Below are positions 22,858-35,809 of a stretch of 64,000 bases of DNA, one piece after another; positions within the stretch are counted from its first letter, which is position 1, and the number at the start of each line of letters is the position of its first letter. A program made the translations under genes and the position numbers. The notes under the pieces were generated by a model. The model was not told where the DNA came from. It saw only the letters and a program-made list of their open reading frames with translations, and did not search any database. Source of the DNA: Spisula solida (lineage: Eukaryota; Mollusca; Bivalvia; Venerida; Mactridae); NCBI GenBank assembly GCA_947247005.1, contig OX365953.1:25046784-25110783 (forward strand), read 5' to 3'.

Positions 22858-23060
22858 CCAGTCAGGGTAAGAATCCAGTGACACAGCGGTCGAGTCCACT
22901 ATTACGGTGTAAAACCAATTTTAAAGGCTGATACAAACAGCTATAATTGCAATGCTAAACTAACATACTATATTTGCTCTACCTTTTTATACAATGGCTG
23001 TAATATTTTGTGTACACATCAACTGCAACGTCACTCTCACAATATCATAACTTGACTGTA
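22858..23060 (+). repeat. Dispersed repeat, forward copy
   Basis: It aligns in reverse orientation with 42186-42388. Shared landmarks are 'ccagtcaggNtaaNaatcca', 'gcggtcgagtccacta', 'acggtgtaaaacc', 'atgctaaactaacata', and 'tgcaacgt.actNtcacaatatcataactNgac'. The 'GCGGTCGAGTCCAC' resembles a tRNA B box, so a SINE origin is possible. Confidence 0.65.
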
Positions 23061-23268
23061 GTTGTACCGACCAGTATCGCCGCTCATAAATAACATTGTA
23101 TTGTATATACGCACGAAACTGGTACATAAAAACGTTGCGTCAAAAAACGACGTAAACGTCGACTTTTGCGTGTTTGTTTACGACGTCCAGCAGTTAAGTT
23201 TATACTTTGATTCAATGGATCGCGCATAAGAAGATCATTATATATTGAGGGTATTCTTTACGCATGTG

Positions 23269-23281
23269 CTCTCTCTCTCCC

Positions 23282-23320
<39 letters not shown>
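23269..23320. repeat. (CT)n-(C)14-(CT)n microsatellite
   Basis: CT repeats flank a run of about 14 C and continue for about 14 further CT units. Confidence 0.95.
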
Positions 23321-23322
<2 letters not shown>

Positions 23323-26300
23323 AACATTTTTGTTTTGAAAATGGCGGCATGTTATGACAATACCCGACTATTCCCGTATCATCAGAAATCTACAGAATTA
23401 CTTCAAATAATCGGAATCGGTATCGAATAAAGCTATATTTTTTATAGAATTGTCGATAATATAAACAGTAATAATTATTATTATTGTTAATATTATTATC
23501 GACAATAAATATATTACGGCTCATACATTTTGGACAAACGCTATTTGTAATGCAATAAATTCGTCATACATGTACTAGTAAAAAACGTCGTATGGGACAT
23601 TCCACTGGACAAATCTGACGCTTGAAAAATCGCATTAAAATTTAAAGCATGTGAAAACAAATTACACAGCACGGTAGGTAATAGTCTACCATTTAATACT
23701 TCAAATAGTTAAAAGAATTTAACGGCGCATATTTGCTCACCATGAAGCGTAATGCAATGTGTATACCGCGAAACAACGACGAAAATGAATATTTTCGTTA
23801 TATGGGACATTTTACTGGACAAATATAACATACTATAAAATGTGCATATACGTATTAGTTCTAGGACAAAATACCACAGTAAACACGTACACATGTTACC
23901 ATTTTGTTATATTTTAACAATTTTTCTCACCCGAATACATGATCCTGATTATCTTAAATTTTAATAAACGATCACCTTATTTCACTCACCAAAATGACGT
24001 AAAAACGTTCATGGGACATTAGTCTTCATTTAGTTTATTTGTCACTTTCAAGCAATACGGTTAATATTAATACTAGTTGCTTAACACAGAATATATGCAT
24101 ATGTATTCAAAATCTACTTCATTGAATTTTTACCGTATGGAATTGTAATTATATATACATTTTTTTCAAAATACATTGCGTTGTACCGTCCGTTGTGACG
24201 TCATTATAACGTTGGGACAATTCCAGTTTACGTGTTTATAAATGAAATAAAATTCACAGTGATGACAATACCTAAAATAACTAGTACCTTATTGTGCGGA
24301 AATATATTAGGTAAAAAAGCATTAAAACAATAGTGTCATTGTATTTATTAGTGATAGCTAAAATGTGCTTTTTCTCTACCTATTCTTGCATTGGTCTTAT
24401 TTGTGACATCTGCTGACAGTTTCCTAAAATCACGGCCAAACGCTTATTATTTGCATATGATGTTCGCGGACATGATGTCACGTCGTTAGGTCATCGTGAT
24501 ACAAATTGACGAAGTTTTGGCGATTTTTGATAAAAAATATCGACACAGCATGTTTATGCATCCCGCTGTCTTGCTTTGGACGCAACGTGTGACGTCACTT
24601 TCTTTTGAAAACATAGTATATAATTCTTATAAAAAACGATATTCTTAAAATATGTACATAAGAACGAAGCTCCATGTATGCTCTTTCTGTCGATATACAG
24701 GACTTTATAGTAGTACGTTATTTATATGAATTAGCACACTAATTCCAGGCATTACGTTCGATTTATCGAAAAGACACCAGTTTCGTGCGTAACGTCATTA
24801 TATCATCGAAATAAAACTGAAACTAACTTCAATATAATTAAAACTTGAAGTTTGAAGTTTTATTCAATTTAAACTTTGCATGTACCCAGCATTCGTGTAT
24901 TACCCAATACTTTGTGAGTTGCCAAGTCAACGGTGACATGTTAGCAAAGTATTTATTACCAATTTGAAAGAAAAGTTTTACCCACTAATGGCATTCTAAA
25001 ATGATATTGATTGTATCAAGAAACCAACCAACTATGATATAACTCTACGCGATACTGAAATGAACATTAGAGACCATAAATAAATAAATTGTAATATAAA
25101 CATGGCAAGTATTCATTTGTTCATTACCATATGCAATAAACTGTTTTATGGCTACACGTAGGGACTTGATTATAAAATAAGATGAAAGTTATGAGTGTGT
25201 TACGAGACACAGTCGGTGTTTGTAATATTGAACGTATTATAAAGCCCCTTTATAATTGTATGGAGTAATCTTATAACAATTTGTTATCCAATATATAACA
25301 GGATATTGTCCGTTTTTACATACCTAGATGTATTAAGGGCACATGATAAGTTGTTGTAACTTTTGTAGGTACAAGAACGAGTATTACAGTATTCATTAAC
25401 TTAATCCAGTCAATAAATAGCATATTCTTATACGTACATTTGTAATACAATACACTGGATTTACGTATATTGTGCTTCTCCCAATTCTACGAAATAACTT
25501 AAGTAATTGTTTAGCTAAGTCTCTTACAAAATGTCTTACAATCATGTTTTGTGAGTTAAATGACTCCATGGTGTACTATGATATATTTTATCATCTCAGT
25601 GAGATGCAATTTTAATAGAGCAATAAATAAAAAAGTATTTTTTTATTTTACAAAAAAGTAGTGTTTTAAAGTTATAAACAGCTTACGTAAAAGATTAAGT
25701 CAATTATGACAGAATTACGAAACTCTTCATCGTGATTATAAGTATAGGATTTCAATGAGCATTTCATACAAAAACCGTCTACCATCTTAATTTAGTTATG
25801 TAATTAATAAAGTGTTTTCGTTGAGTTGAGGACCAGTAATGAGACTCAAATGTCCATGGCATGGTTATTATAAAAAAACACCCTGTATTTATTTTTTGTT
25901 TAATGCATTCTAAAATTATTAATACCCTAGTTGTGTATTCTGTATTTAACTAATTGGGTTACTGTGCAATTGCTGCACATCTTTCATATATTCGCAGTTA
26001 ACAAAATACCACGTCAATTCAATGGCTCACATGCTGATATTTTGAAGCTTTCAATGTCAATGTATTCATCAATATAATTATCATGAATATGTTATAAATT
26101 ATATTTCAAATTGCACCTCATGGTGTTGAAACCGTGATAGGTACGAAGCGGTATGACAAGTGTATATTGTTGCCAATAATCTGGCGGTCCCTTGAGTGTC
26201 AATTAATTAATTCCTACATTATGCTTCTTCATGTTATAGAAACTCAACAGATTTAAAACGAACCAGTATAAAAATAACTGAATTTTGTCAAAGTTCATTT

Positions 26301-27305
26301 TAGGCTGAAATTAATAGTTGACAGTTACACTCCAGTTCACACTTAAGTAAGGCAAAGTAAATGGAACTTTTTATAATTCGGAATACCCCGCCAGCAACAC
26401 TTCTCTGATTGTGCATGTTTTGCACGTGCAGCTCGATCGCGTCATTAAAAAGGATCGGTATTGACTTTTAATTTTACACTGTAAGTTTACACATTGAAAA
26501 ATAAACATAAAAATATTTTCTAAAAGTCTTTTTCTGCTGTGATTAGCTCGAAATATTTGTTCGGGTGCTTTTTGGTTTGCTACAAGCTAGAATGAGCCAT
26601 GGTGTCGTAGCATGGTGGTTCAGCTGCTACCACACCTCGAGTGTGTGCTTAGAACCTCGGTTTTTGGCTAATTGCAAAGTCAAAGACCGACCACGATCAG
26701 ACCAGACGAAGGGTATGACCCCGAGTCGGGAGGCAACATTACAAAGGCTGCGTCACTCGAAATGGTTCCACATGACTGCACATAGTTGAGTTTTAGTGCT
26801 GCTTCAAGAGTGGGAAAACATCACACAGAACATAACTTCTCTTTTATTATGTAATGTATGTTATCCCCGAGGAGGAGGGGTCACGTGCATGCATAAATGC
26901 AGCAGGTTCAAATACTCACCAGTGAAATTGCGATTTTCATTTTCATGGGTCCCTATTGTAACCATATCATGATTTATTTCAAACTCGCGATAATTACATG
27001 AACTTGGTGTAACTCGTTGCGTATAGACTGAAGTTTATTCGCCCAAAGTTAAATAACCAACGTTTCATCCTTAAAAATTACATTTCATAAGTGGTGCGTT
27101 TTTAAATCGTTTGAGTGTAGATAACAAGATTACATAGACAACAAAGGTAATACATATACTATCACGTGATCAACAATATTTGACAGCTACTTTTATATTT
27201 TAAAGAAACATAATTTGCAGCTTCAAAAGGTACAAGTCTTCCACCTAGGGCTTGTATGCAAGTAATGTAATATCATTTTTTCTGATGAAGTATTTATTTA
27301 TAATT
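23321..27305. other. 4-kb AT-rich intergenic region
   Basis: No gene is visible; the longest frames are short and featureless. A phrase 'atgggacattNNactggacaaat' recurs at about 23592 and 23802, hinting at an old duplication. A short hairpin occurs at about 23450-23508 (TTGTCGATAATA with TATTATCGACAA). The 26565-26789 frame is GC-richer than its surroundings but has no recognisable domain. Confidence 0.4.
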
Positions 27306-27590
27306 TTACTAATACAAGGGTCACAAAACTCGTACGATATCCGTACGAATTTATCAACTTGTACGAGTTCACAATTTTTGAAATCCTAACGGTTTTGTAT
27401 GTTTGTAGCGTCTGGTCACAGCTCGTACGGATCATGAAAGATCTATAGAGATACACTTGTACGATATCCGTACGATGCTCGTACAAGTTAAGAAAATCCG
27501 TACGATGCTCCATACGGACGCCGCGCGAGTTTGCCAAAAATCAACTCGTACGAAGCTCGTAGGGAAAATGTGACCTAAGCATTAATCATT
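27306..27590. mobile_element. CGTACG-rich MITE, copy 1
   Basis: It runs from 'caagggtcacaaaactcgtacg' to 'aaaatgtgacctaagcatta'. The outer ends are inverse copies (GGTCACA and TGTGACC). The interior is a dense lattice of CGTACG and TCGTACGA palindromes. It is shorter than copy 5 by an internal deletion. Confidence 0.7.
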
Positions 27591-27984
27591 GAACCTGATA
27601 TTTTGCATACTTATTTTTTTCTCCATTAGACTTGTGACTTGTGCCATCAAGCATGCTTGCATTTTTGGTAAACATATGCCACGTGGGTTTCCAATGTCCT
27701 GGAAAACAGGAAATAAACTTGACACAATTTACCAAAACATATTTATTTTTAAAGAAGAATTTTAAATCACCTTCGGAAACATGCATTATCTTTTAAATTA
27801 AGAAGTTAATTAGAGAAATGCATTGTTTATGTACAACCTTGTTTGTAGATAGAGCACTGATCCAAATATTTAATACATAAAACAATACAAGCATGTGTGG
27901 GTTCATATCATACATTAAGTAATAAATAATTAATATACATGTACGTGTGTTTTATCGTAGCCATCGGAAAAGTGACACGCGTGT

Positions 27985-28105
27985 TTTATGTTATAGAAAG
28001 AGAACGCAAACGCGAAGTTGTCTTATTTTGTCGAGGGCGTAGCCCGAGACAAAATAATCAACAGAGCGTTAAGTTTTCTTTCTAATTTATATTATTGGTC
28101 AGTGA
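27985..28105. repeat. Foldback element with 'tcgagggcgtagcccga' hairpin
   Basis: A central hairpin TATTTTGTC-GAGGGC...GCCCGAGACAAAATA (about 28021-28056) is flanked by an outer imperfect stem (GAAAGAGAACGC and GCGTTAAGTTTTCTTTC). Short foldback MITE. Confidence 0.55.
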
Positions 28106-28264
28106 TTGGCTGTCACTTCGTAAACATAAGGCGTGTCTAAATGTATTACAATGCTGACCGATTAACATGTCAACATTTAAAGTTGATGACTCTAATACAA
28201 CTCGACCAAGAAAATCGATATAGAGGTCACGTTGACCGAAGTAAAGAACAATAAAGTTGTATGT

Positions 28265-28297
28265 ATACAGTGCAGGATAATATTATTCTGCACTGTA
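28265..28297. repeat. 33-bp near-perfect palindrome
   Basis: TACAGTGCAG and CTGCACTGTA face each other around ATAATATTAT with one mismatch. Confidence 0.8.
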
Positions 28298-28697
28298 GTA
28301 ATTGCACTCATTCCTTTGAGAATTAAGACACACCCCATCAATTATCATCGGATTTAGCAACACCGCCTCTGTTAACATCAATGTAAATTGCCGTAGCCAT
28401 GATATAAAACAGATAAAACACAGGTACATTGTACATATTTACTATTCATTACGTATATTGTAAGGATCGTATTTATAACAATTTCGAATCTTTTCCATGA
28501 ACGTTTCCCACCACCATGGCAACCACGTAAATAAAATTCTAACACAACCAGTAGTATCACCTATAAACACATAGAGGGAACCAAGGTGTACATTAATTAC
28601 CGGTAAAACACAATTACTGCAAACAACTTGATTGCGTTCCTAGGAAGACAATAGTGCAGCGAATAGTATGTGTTGTCTATTAACTAGGTCTATATTA

Positions 28698-29015
28698 ATG
28701 CTACGACCACAAAACTCGTACGATATCCGTACGAAACTATCAACTCCTACGAGTTCACAATTTTTGAAATCCTAACGGTTTTTGTATGTTCGTAGCGTCT
28801 GGTCACAGCTCGTTAGAGCCACGAACAATACATGGAGATGCACTCGTACGATATCTGTACAATGCTCGTACGAGCTAAGAAAATCCGTACGATACTCGTA
28901 CGAGTCTTCGGTGTCCGTACGGGCTCCGTACGGATGCCGTGCGAGTTTGCCAAAATCAACTCGTACGAAGCTCGTAAGGAGCTAGTAGGGCAAATGTGAC
29001 CTTAGCATAATTCAA
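28698..29015. mobile_element. CGTACG-rich MITE, copy 2
   Basis: It runs from 'taatgctacgaccacaaaac' to 'aaatgtgaccttagcataat', near full length, with the same palindromic interior as the other copies. A 67-codon frame inside it is an artefact of the repeat. Confidence 0.75.
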
Positions 29016-29275
29016 AATATGGTAAGTTGGATTTAAATACGTCATGTCGACCAGAAATGAATCATACGTATAAAATACAAGAATTTTTAAAAACATGAAG
29101 ACAAAAGTTTAATGGGATTGGTAGTATATACTGACCCAAATAGTGTGACACATGAAATAAAAAAATACAATCGTAATTTTGTAACCGATACTGTAAATCG
29201 AAAAAAAATACGAAAAAGATAATAACATATAATACATGAATAGCTAGTGGTGTGAAGTCGTCCTTGTGATAAGAT

Positions 29276-29495
29276 CTTGCTGGCTCTTATGCGGTTACGT
29301 TAGACTGCCTGAGGCGACAGCTAGGCTTGAAAGATGAACACTCAAAAAAGAACATTCGCGGATAACAAATACAGGTTACACGGACAAACATAAAAATAAT
29401 ATAGAAAGAAATGAAACAGTACATAAGGATGTCACCCTACTCCGAAAGCCTGTAATCTCAGTCAATCAAACATAACCCAAGTTAGAGCCAGCAAG
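29276..29495. mobile_element. 220-bp TIR element
   Basis: CTTGCTGGCTCTTA at the left and TTAGAGCCAGCAAG at the right are inverse copies with one mismatch. Confidence 0.5.
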
Positions 29496-31107
29496 AACTA
29501 ATCACATTGATAACCACACCTCACAAGGGCAACATATAAATACAAACCAACAATTGTAAATGGTAACATTGGTAATACAATTATACATTTTAACAAACAA
29601 CCAGATATTGTTTTTTCTGTCCTGGGTAAGTACAAAGACATATTCAGTAGATTACCAACAAGGTGAAAATGGAGAAAAGAAACTGTAGTATCCAACAAAG
29701 CATGGAATGTCAACAAATCAGTATCCTATAGATCTGTTCTGTCCATTGACTTTAATGAACTAACATATCTTGCTGACAGATCAATGAAATTTGAAACGTT
29801 TATAAAGTAAGTAGGGCGGCATGGATAATAGTACCAGGTCAGTAGAGTAACATCGGACATAAAATGCAACTCGGGTTACTTTTTAATTACCTGGCTGAAT
29901 ACCCAACTACGGTCACTTTAAACTGATACTTACAACTTCGCTACCGTCCAACTTTAGGTTAATGGATTTGTCCTAGATGTCACAGAACCAATGGACACGG
30001 CGATTGAAGGTTTCGACTATTTTTGGCGACTTTTAATAGTTCGTGATATTTCGCCAAAACAAGCAGATGAACGTTTATCACCCTTCATATGACAAATATT
30101 ACTGATTGTCTTCACTGACATGGGTAATTCATAATATAACAACACTTTTTATACTTCTATAGGGGCAATTTGTCTTAAAAAGCCAATACACAATGCCTGT
30201 ATTTACTACTCAACACATTTTCTCACATGGCTCAAGAGAAATAAATCGATTTTATTGCGTTAGTATGACAAAATCCGACGTTAAGTTTTGTTCAAATATA
30301 AGTTGAACACCTCTCGTAGAAATTCATAAACTCTCATCAGTTGTAATATTGACAGGGTCCGCATTCATGCAGTTGCACCTTTCGTACTTATTGTTTCTCT
30401 TTCCTTTTGTTTCTGTTGAATGCTGCCTTCCTTGTCCGAATTGTTATTTTCTTTTTTTTCTTTTATAGCATTAAAATGCACCTCGTTTTGAGTATTTCAG
30501 TTTGTTTATGGCTCTGTGATGTAAAGTATTTTGTAATAATGGTTAGCTGCATTTTTACTTGATTAGCTTCGTGGCACGACGTAAATGGTACTGAACTTTG
30601 TCTGCACATTCAATCGTCGTGTTTTCATAGTGTCCCCCCTCCCAGACATACTACTCGAAAGGGTCAAGAAATCAATACCCATGCCCGTCTTACGGGAACT
30701 GAACAAACTCGATTAAAAATATTAAAATATCATCTTATCTGCTGCTAAATTTCGAAAGGCATTGTCAAAAATGAGGTCGTTTTCCAGGTAACCTATTGGT
30801 TGGGACTAAAGTGACAAGTTGAAAATGGAAATTGGTATCCTGTTTGACTCAATATGCCAAGAAAAGGACTCATTCTGTTGTCACAGAGGCTTGAATGCAG
30901 CACGAACATTTAGCCGCAGTTAAACATGAAAGTTAGAAGCAAACTGTATTTGTTTACAATATTGCAGATGTATTGTCTGACCAGATTAAGAATCTGATCA
31001 AAGTCCGTATACCCCCGGCTGTACTTGGCTGTTTTCGATTCGTATGTTTATTTACTACATGTGCAGTAATCTCTGGATTTGTAACAAAATCGAAAGTAAA
31101 ATCAAGC
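29496..31107. other. Intergenic, no gene seen
   Basis: The stretch at 29740-29860 ('aactaacatat', 'aaatttgaaacgt', 'gtagagtaacatcggac') is related to 31765-31850, an old dispersed repeat. A short copy of the T-rich family lies at 30395-30450. Confidence 0.4.
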
Positions 31108-31184
31108 AAGAATTGTAGCGCAGTGGAAACGTTTGCGCCTTTAACCACAGTGGTCGCAGGTTCGAATCTTACAGCAAACTTTTG
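31108..31184 (+). ncRNA. tRNA-like Pol III unit, pair 1 forward
   Basis: A box TAGCGCAGTGG at 31116-31126, inside a paired D-arm (GCGC...GCGC). B box GGTTCGAATCT at 31159-31169, and TTTT at 31180-31183. The T and acceptor stems are poor, so it is not a usable tRNA but keeps internal Pol III promoter elements. It faces the unit at 31478-31540. Confidence 0.5.
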
Positions 31185-31477
31185 TCATTAATATTTTTAT
31201 TTCAACTTTCTATCCTTGAATCAAGGGTTTTATGTTTAAAACTATACCGCGTACGTTCTTATATTATTTTGTCTTATTTTTTCGTTTTTTTGTAATATTT
31301 TCAATTGCATATTGTTTTATTCCAAGTACATGAAAAAGGCTTCAACGACTTGGCCATTATAAATTTAATGTATGACTGAATTGTGTAATGGATATGTGAA
31401 CATAGGGATGATTATAATTCACAAATAGCATACTTGCATAAAAAGATAAAAATGTTAAATAAAAGATATATTTAGTT

Positions 31478-31540
31478 AGCCTCGAACTCGATACCTTGTG
31501 GTCTACACACCACACACTTAACCACTGAGCCATTACAGTT
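31478..31540 (-). ncRNA. tRNA-like Pol III unit, pair 1 reverse
   Basis: On the minus strand there is an A box TGGCTCAGTGG (31532-31522) and a B-like box GAGTTCGAGGC (31489-31479), followed by T-rich sequence. The stems are not well formed. It converges on 31108-31184 across about 300 AT-rich bases. Confidence 0.45.
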
Positions 31541-32139
31541 TGTTATCTAGTAGCAACTCAGTAAAGCCACATATATATATGAAGCGATAAAACCATGAGT
31601 TATATATCCGTTGGTATTAAATAACACTTTAGACAAGTGTAAGTTGTACAATACTGTTTTGATTGATCATTACAGCAGACCATGAACAATTAAATAGGAC
31701 AATCTAACTAAGGAGAGCGGACTAGCAACGCATGTAATGTCAACGAACGACCTCTTTTCCGTCGTTTGACTTAAAGGCACTAACATACAATTGTATTTAT
31801 GAAACAATGAAATTCAAAACGTGTTTTTAAAAAGTAGAGCAACATCGGTGATAAATTGTTGCTAGGGGTACTGAAATCTGACACAAGAAAATGTGTAAAA
31901 ATATAGTATCATTATGCTAATACTATAAAGTTTATGAGGTTTATTAGATCGCATGAGTGATAAAGCAAACAATGATTAATTATTAGTTTCCTCATTCCAT
32001 TTATTTACGAAATCGAGTGAGTTGAGGGAAAGTACTTGCCTCTTTACTAGAAATTATTTTTCCGTAGACAGAGGCAAAATGAGCGTTTAGCGGAACCTAG
32101 AATTCAGTTACAGTGTCAGTATAGAAAAAAGATAATATT
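31541..32139. other. Intergenic
   Basis: No gene. It contains the dispersed repeat related to 29740-29860 at about 31765-31850. Confidence 0.4.
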
Positions 32140-32360
32140 AATTCAGACAGGAAAGGCAGCACTCAACTTACCCAGCCGAGCACAGAATACATAAAAACAT
32201 ACAAGGCACAGTGCCTAACACACAACCGCCCAAGTCCCAGCTGGCGAAAAGGTGAATGAACTAGTTTCAGCAATCAAAAAGTTGAATGTCCAAGCTGAAT
32301 AACCCAGTTACAACAGTAAAACGCTGAAATGCCTAGTTTTAGGTGTCAGAAACCCTAAAA
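32140..32360 (-). repeat. T-rich dispersed repeat, inverted copy
   Basis: The minus strand matches 51227-51530: 'attcagcttgg.cattcaNct', 'gattgctgaaactNgttcatt', 'ctgtgctcggctggNtaagt', 'gagtNctgcctttcctgtctga'. Confidence 0.65.
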
Positions 32361-32769
32361 GAAGCTCATATAATTCGAGAAGTTTTTTATACTTAATCTC
32401 TACTAGTAATTATTGACATTCGTTGTTTATTATATTGCTGGGTGCAACACTTTACCCATGCCCTGCAAAAGTATTTCAACACGTGTCATATTTGTATTTT
32501 GAATTCACCACAACAAATATTTGAAATGCAGTTCCCCTTTTCTGATAGTCTGCATGGTTCCCGATCTTTATAGTCTTCGCAATAAGGGTCTGACATCATC
32601 TTGTATAGTGCGGCCAAGATATGATGGCACAATAACATTTACACATGCTAATTAGCCAATGGGTTCATTTTCAACAGAAAGGGGTGCTTATTTACAGTCA
32701 GGGTCAATAAACGCTTGTCTCGTATTACGTTTTCGCAATATGAGCAAATATAAGAGTCCCTTTTACATG

Positions 32770-32860
32770 TGCCTCGCTAGCTCAGTCGGTAAAGCGTTGG
32801 AAATACAACAATATTATGGAAGGAGGTTACTGGTTCGAGTCTCACTCTTGTGTATTTTTG
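32770..32860 (+). ncRNA. tRNA-like Pol III unit, pair 2 forward
   Basis: A box TAGCTCAGTCGG at 32778-32789, B box GGTTCGAGTCT at 32832-32842, TTTTT at 32855-32859. The acceptor ends do not pair well. The same unit appears inverted at 35810-35902. Confidence 0.55.
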
Positions 32861-33100
32861 GTAATGAATTGTATTCTTCAGTTCTAGTAAACTTTTTTCT
32901 TAGTATATACCGATACACGTTGATTATCTTGTTACATTTTTTTTCATTCGTATACTTCCTCTATTCTGTATAATATTATATAATATGTTATTATATTAAT
33001 TAGAACAATCGATTGAAAATTAATATTCTGTATGTATACATGTGTATATAAATTATATGAATTGACATTGTTCATCAGCAGTGTTTGTGACAGAATCATT

Positions 33101-33392
33101 TTAGAAATCTGCAAACTTATCATCACTATCACCATCCGCCTCGTCATAATCAATGTCATTATCATCAAAAGAATCCAGTGAAATTTTGTTTCTTCTTGAT
33201 TTTCTTACACCGTTGTGCAATTTCGTCGCCTATATGCGTGAAACCGTCCTTTTTGATACCCCTGTCATCGGGGTAGTTTGTTTCCTTGGACAGGACAACG
33301 GAATCACTGGCAGTTCTATTGATGCCTCTCGTGTTCAGAAGTATAATACATTCGACACAATGCATCGTCCTTGCTGCGTTAAAACGATGCAT
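33101..33392 (-). pseudogene. Decayed coding remnant in the TIR transposon, left copy
   Basis: The minus strand encodes '...KKDGFTHIGDEIAQRC' and 'KKKQNFTGFF', then hits TGA. Removing one T from the TTTT before it opens an acidic tail ('DDNDIDYDEADGDSDDKFAD') ending in TAA at 33103-33101. The same extra T is present in the other copy. It looks like the C-terminal exon of an unidentified protein; I do not recognise it. Confidence 0.4.
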
Positions 33393-33519
33393 TTAGCCAT
33401 AATTCAATTTAATGATGTGCAGCGTACACAGTTTATCTTGTTGTAAATAATACACCCACAAATACAGTTTTGTGAAAAGTGTGCGGAAAGGAAATTCGCG
33501 AAACAAAATAAAAATAAAA

Positions 33520-33595
33520 AAAGATTCGGATGGGATTCGAACCCAGACCTTCTGCGTTGAGATTAGAAACGTTACCACTAGACTATATAGTAAGC
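33520..33595 (-). ncRNA. tRNA-like Pol III unit, pair 2 reverse
   Basis: On the minus strand: A box TAGTCTAGTGG (33585-33575), B box GGTTCGAATCC (33543-33533), then a T-run (the A-run on the plus strand just left of 33522). The T-stem keeps four pairs; the acceptor does not pair. Confidence 0.55.
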
Positions 33596-33750
33596 ACAAC
33601 GATCTTCATCCTTAATTAAATAAGTTAAAATAACTGAACAAGGGCTTAGATGATCGTGATTTATATACTTACCCGCGTTTTGATATGGGCTAATCCAACC
33701 AGTGACGTTTACACAATGTTATTGTGCCATCATATCTTGGCCGCACTATA

Positions 33751-34911
33751 TACTAGTAATGGCGACTGCCTGTGATAGTTTCAAAGTTGGCTAAACTTTT
33801 TGTAATTCATATAAAATTAGTGAAAAACACCAACACAACAGAATATATTTGTGAACATAACACAACAGTATACATTTGTGAAATTAATAGTGTTATTATA
33901 TAGATTACTATAGTTTCGCCATCTTAGATCTACCACAGGTCGTCGCAATTTTTGTGTAAATGATGTCAAGCCTTTACTGCGAATATGGTCAAGACTGGGA
34001 ACCAGACTGACTTACATATATACCACCATATAAAGTTTAATACGTCAGTTGAAACTCATTATTTGCTCTCTTGTTATATCAGCTTCGATTCTAAGTTAAA
34101 AAGATTAGTTTCATTTTCAATATTACGATTCAGTTCAAAATGCTAATTTACAAGAATATAAAAGTGGTCCTATTATTAGGAGTTCACTGTATCAAATAAC
34201 TTGCTTATGTCTCGGAAGGTTATGTACAACAAATTTTTGCAAAATGGATGTGATATTATATTACATCTTATCTAACCTGTACAAATCACCTGTTGAGCTA
34301 TTGATTCAATGTTAGGAATCAGTACAAACTCATGAACTAAGGTAGACAAGTGCTAATGATATCCAGATAGTGATATTATAATACAGCCATGACTTTGTTA
34401 TATTGTAATGCTAGGGTCACAAAGCTCGTACGCTATCCGTACGAATTATCAACTCCTACGAGTTCACAATTTTTGAAATCCTAACTGTTTTTTGGGAGGC
34501 GTTTAAGCCTCTCATTACTACCATTGCCCATTTCTTATTACAAAATTAACCGCCTTTAGGCTGCTATGTGAATCCGCATTCAAGTAGTTCCAGAATCTGT
34601 CAACATTCCCAATACTGCTACATATGTTTCTCCAAATGTTTTAACTGATTTAAGCCAATCAGCAACATTTGTTTATTCTAAGATCAACAATTATTGTGAA
34701 ACTGTTCGTTAAATCGATATTTTTGCAAAAAAAAATCACTACACCAGCCGATACCGAACTTGTTCCATAATACGAAAATGACGTGTTCATCAAATGTCCA
34801 GGTTGTATAGCTATTTTTAGAAACTTCAGACTACGGTCAAGTGATGGTTTTATCAATGAATCGTATACGGTCTGCAAAGTACTGTTATGCAATCATATGG
34901 TGTCGCTATAC
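33751..34911. other. Spacer of the 3.5-kb inverted repeat
   Basis: It separates the two inverted copies of the TIR transposon. It holds a truncated CGTACG MITE (34412-34490) followed by 'gggaggcgtttaagcctctc'. No gene. Confidence 0.5.
34412..34490. mobile_element. CGTACG-rich MITE, copy 3, truncated
   Basis: Only the left ~80 bases remain ('gctagggtcacaaagctcgt' through 'gaaatcctaactgtttt'). Confidence 0.7.
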
Positions 34912-35076
34912 TATAGTGCGGCCAAGATATGATGGCACAATAACATTGTGTAAACGTCACTGGTTGGATTAGCCCATATCAAAACGCGGGTAAGTAAATA
35001 AATCACGATCATCTAAGCGCGTGTTCAGTTATTTTAACTTACAAATGTATTTAATTAAGGATGAAGATCGTTGTGC

Positions 35077-35155
35077 TTACTATATAGTCTAGTGGTAACG
35101 TTTCTAATCTCAACGCAGACGGTCTGGGTTCGAATCCCAATCGAATCTTTTTTTA
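35077..35155 (+). ncRNA. tRNA-like Pol III unit, pair 3 forward
   Basis: A box TAGTCTAGTGG at 35085-35095, B box GGTTCGAATCC at 35127-35137, T7 at 35148-35154. Inverted counterpart of 33520-33595. Confidence 0.55.
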
Positions 35156-35277
35156 TTTTTATTTTGTTTCGCGAATTTCCTTTCCGCACCCTTTTCACAA
35201 AACTGTATTTGTGGGTGTATTATTTACAACAAGATAAACTGTGTACGCTGCACATCATTAAATTGAATTATGGCTAA

Positions 35278-35569
35278 ATGTATCGTTTTAACGCAGCAAG
35301 GACGATGCATTGTGTCGAATGTATTAGACTTCTGAACACGAGAGGCATCAATAGAACTGCCAGTGATTCCGTTGTCCTGTCTAAGGAAACAAACTACCCC
35401 GATGACAGGGGTATCAAAAAGGACGGTTTCACGCATATAGGCGACGAAATTGCACAACGGTGTAAGAAAATCAAGAAGAAACAAAATTTCACTGGATTCT
35501 TTTGATAATAATGACATTGATTATTACGAGGCGGATGGTGATAGTGATGATAAGTTCGCAGATTTCTAA
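35278..35569 (+). pseudogene. Decayed coding remnant in the TIR transposon, right copy
   Basis: Same frame as 33101-33392: 'KKDGFTHIGDEIAQRC', 'NFTGFF', TGA. The acidic tail, ending in '...DSDDKFADF' and a TAA at 35567-35569, is then one base out of frame. Unknown protein. Confidence 0.4.
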
Positions 35570-35809
35570 AATGATTCTGTCACAAACACTGCTGATGAAC
35601 AATGTTAATTCATATAATCTATATACACATGTATACATACAGAATATTAATTTTCAATCGATTGTTCTAGATAAATATAATAAAATATTATATAATATTA
35701 TACAGAATAGAGAAAGTATACGAATGAAAACAAATGTAACAAGATAATCAACGTGTAACGGTATATACTAAGAAAAACGTTTACAAGAACTGAAGAATAC
35801 AATTCATTA

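Larger units (their letters stand above)
32604..33750. mobile_element. 1.15-kb TIR transposon, left copy, carrying two convergent tRNA-like units
   Basis: The ends read TATAGTGCGGCCAAGATATG and the exact inverse, with matching continuation to 'atggcacaataacatt' (~35-bp TIRs). TA lies at both tips, compatible with a Tc1/mariner-type TA target. Contents in order are a forward tRNA-like unit, a decayed acidic-tail coding remnant on the minus strand, and a reverse tRNA-like unit. A second copy in opposite orientation lies at 34912-36067, about 97-98% identical by eye. Confidence 0.8.
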
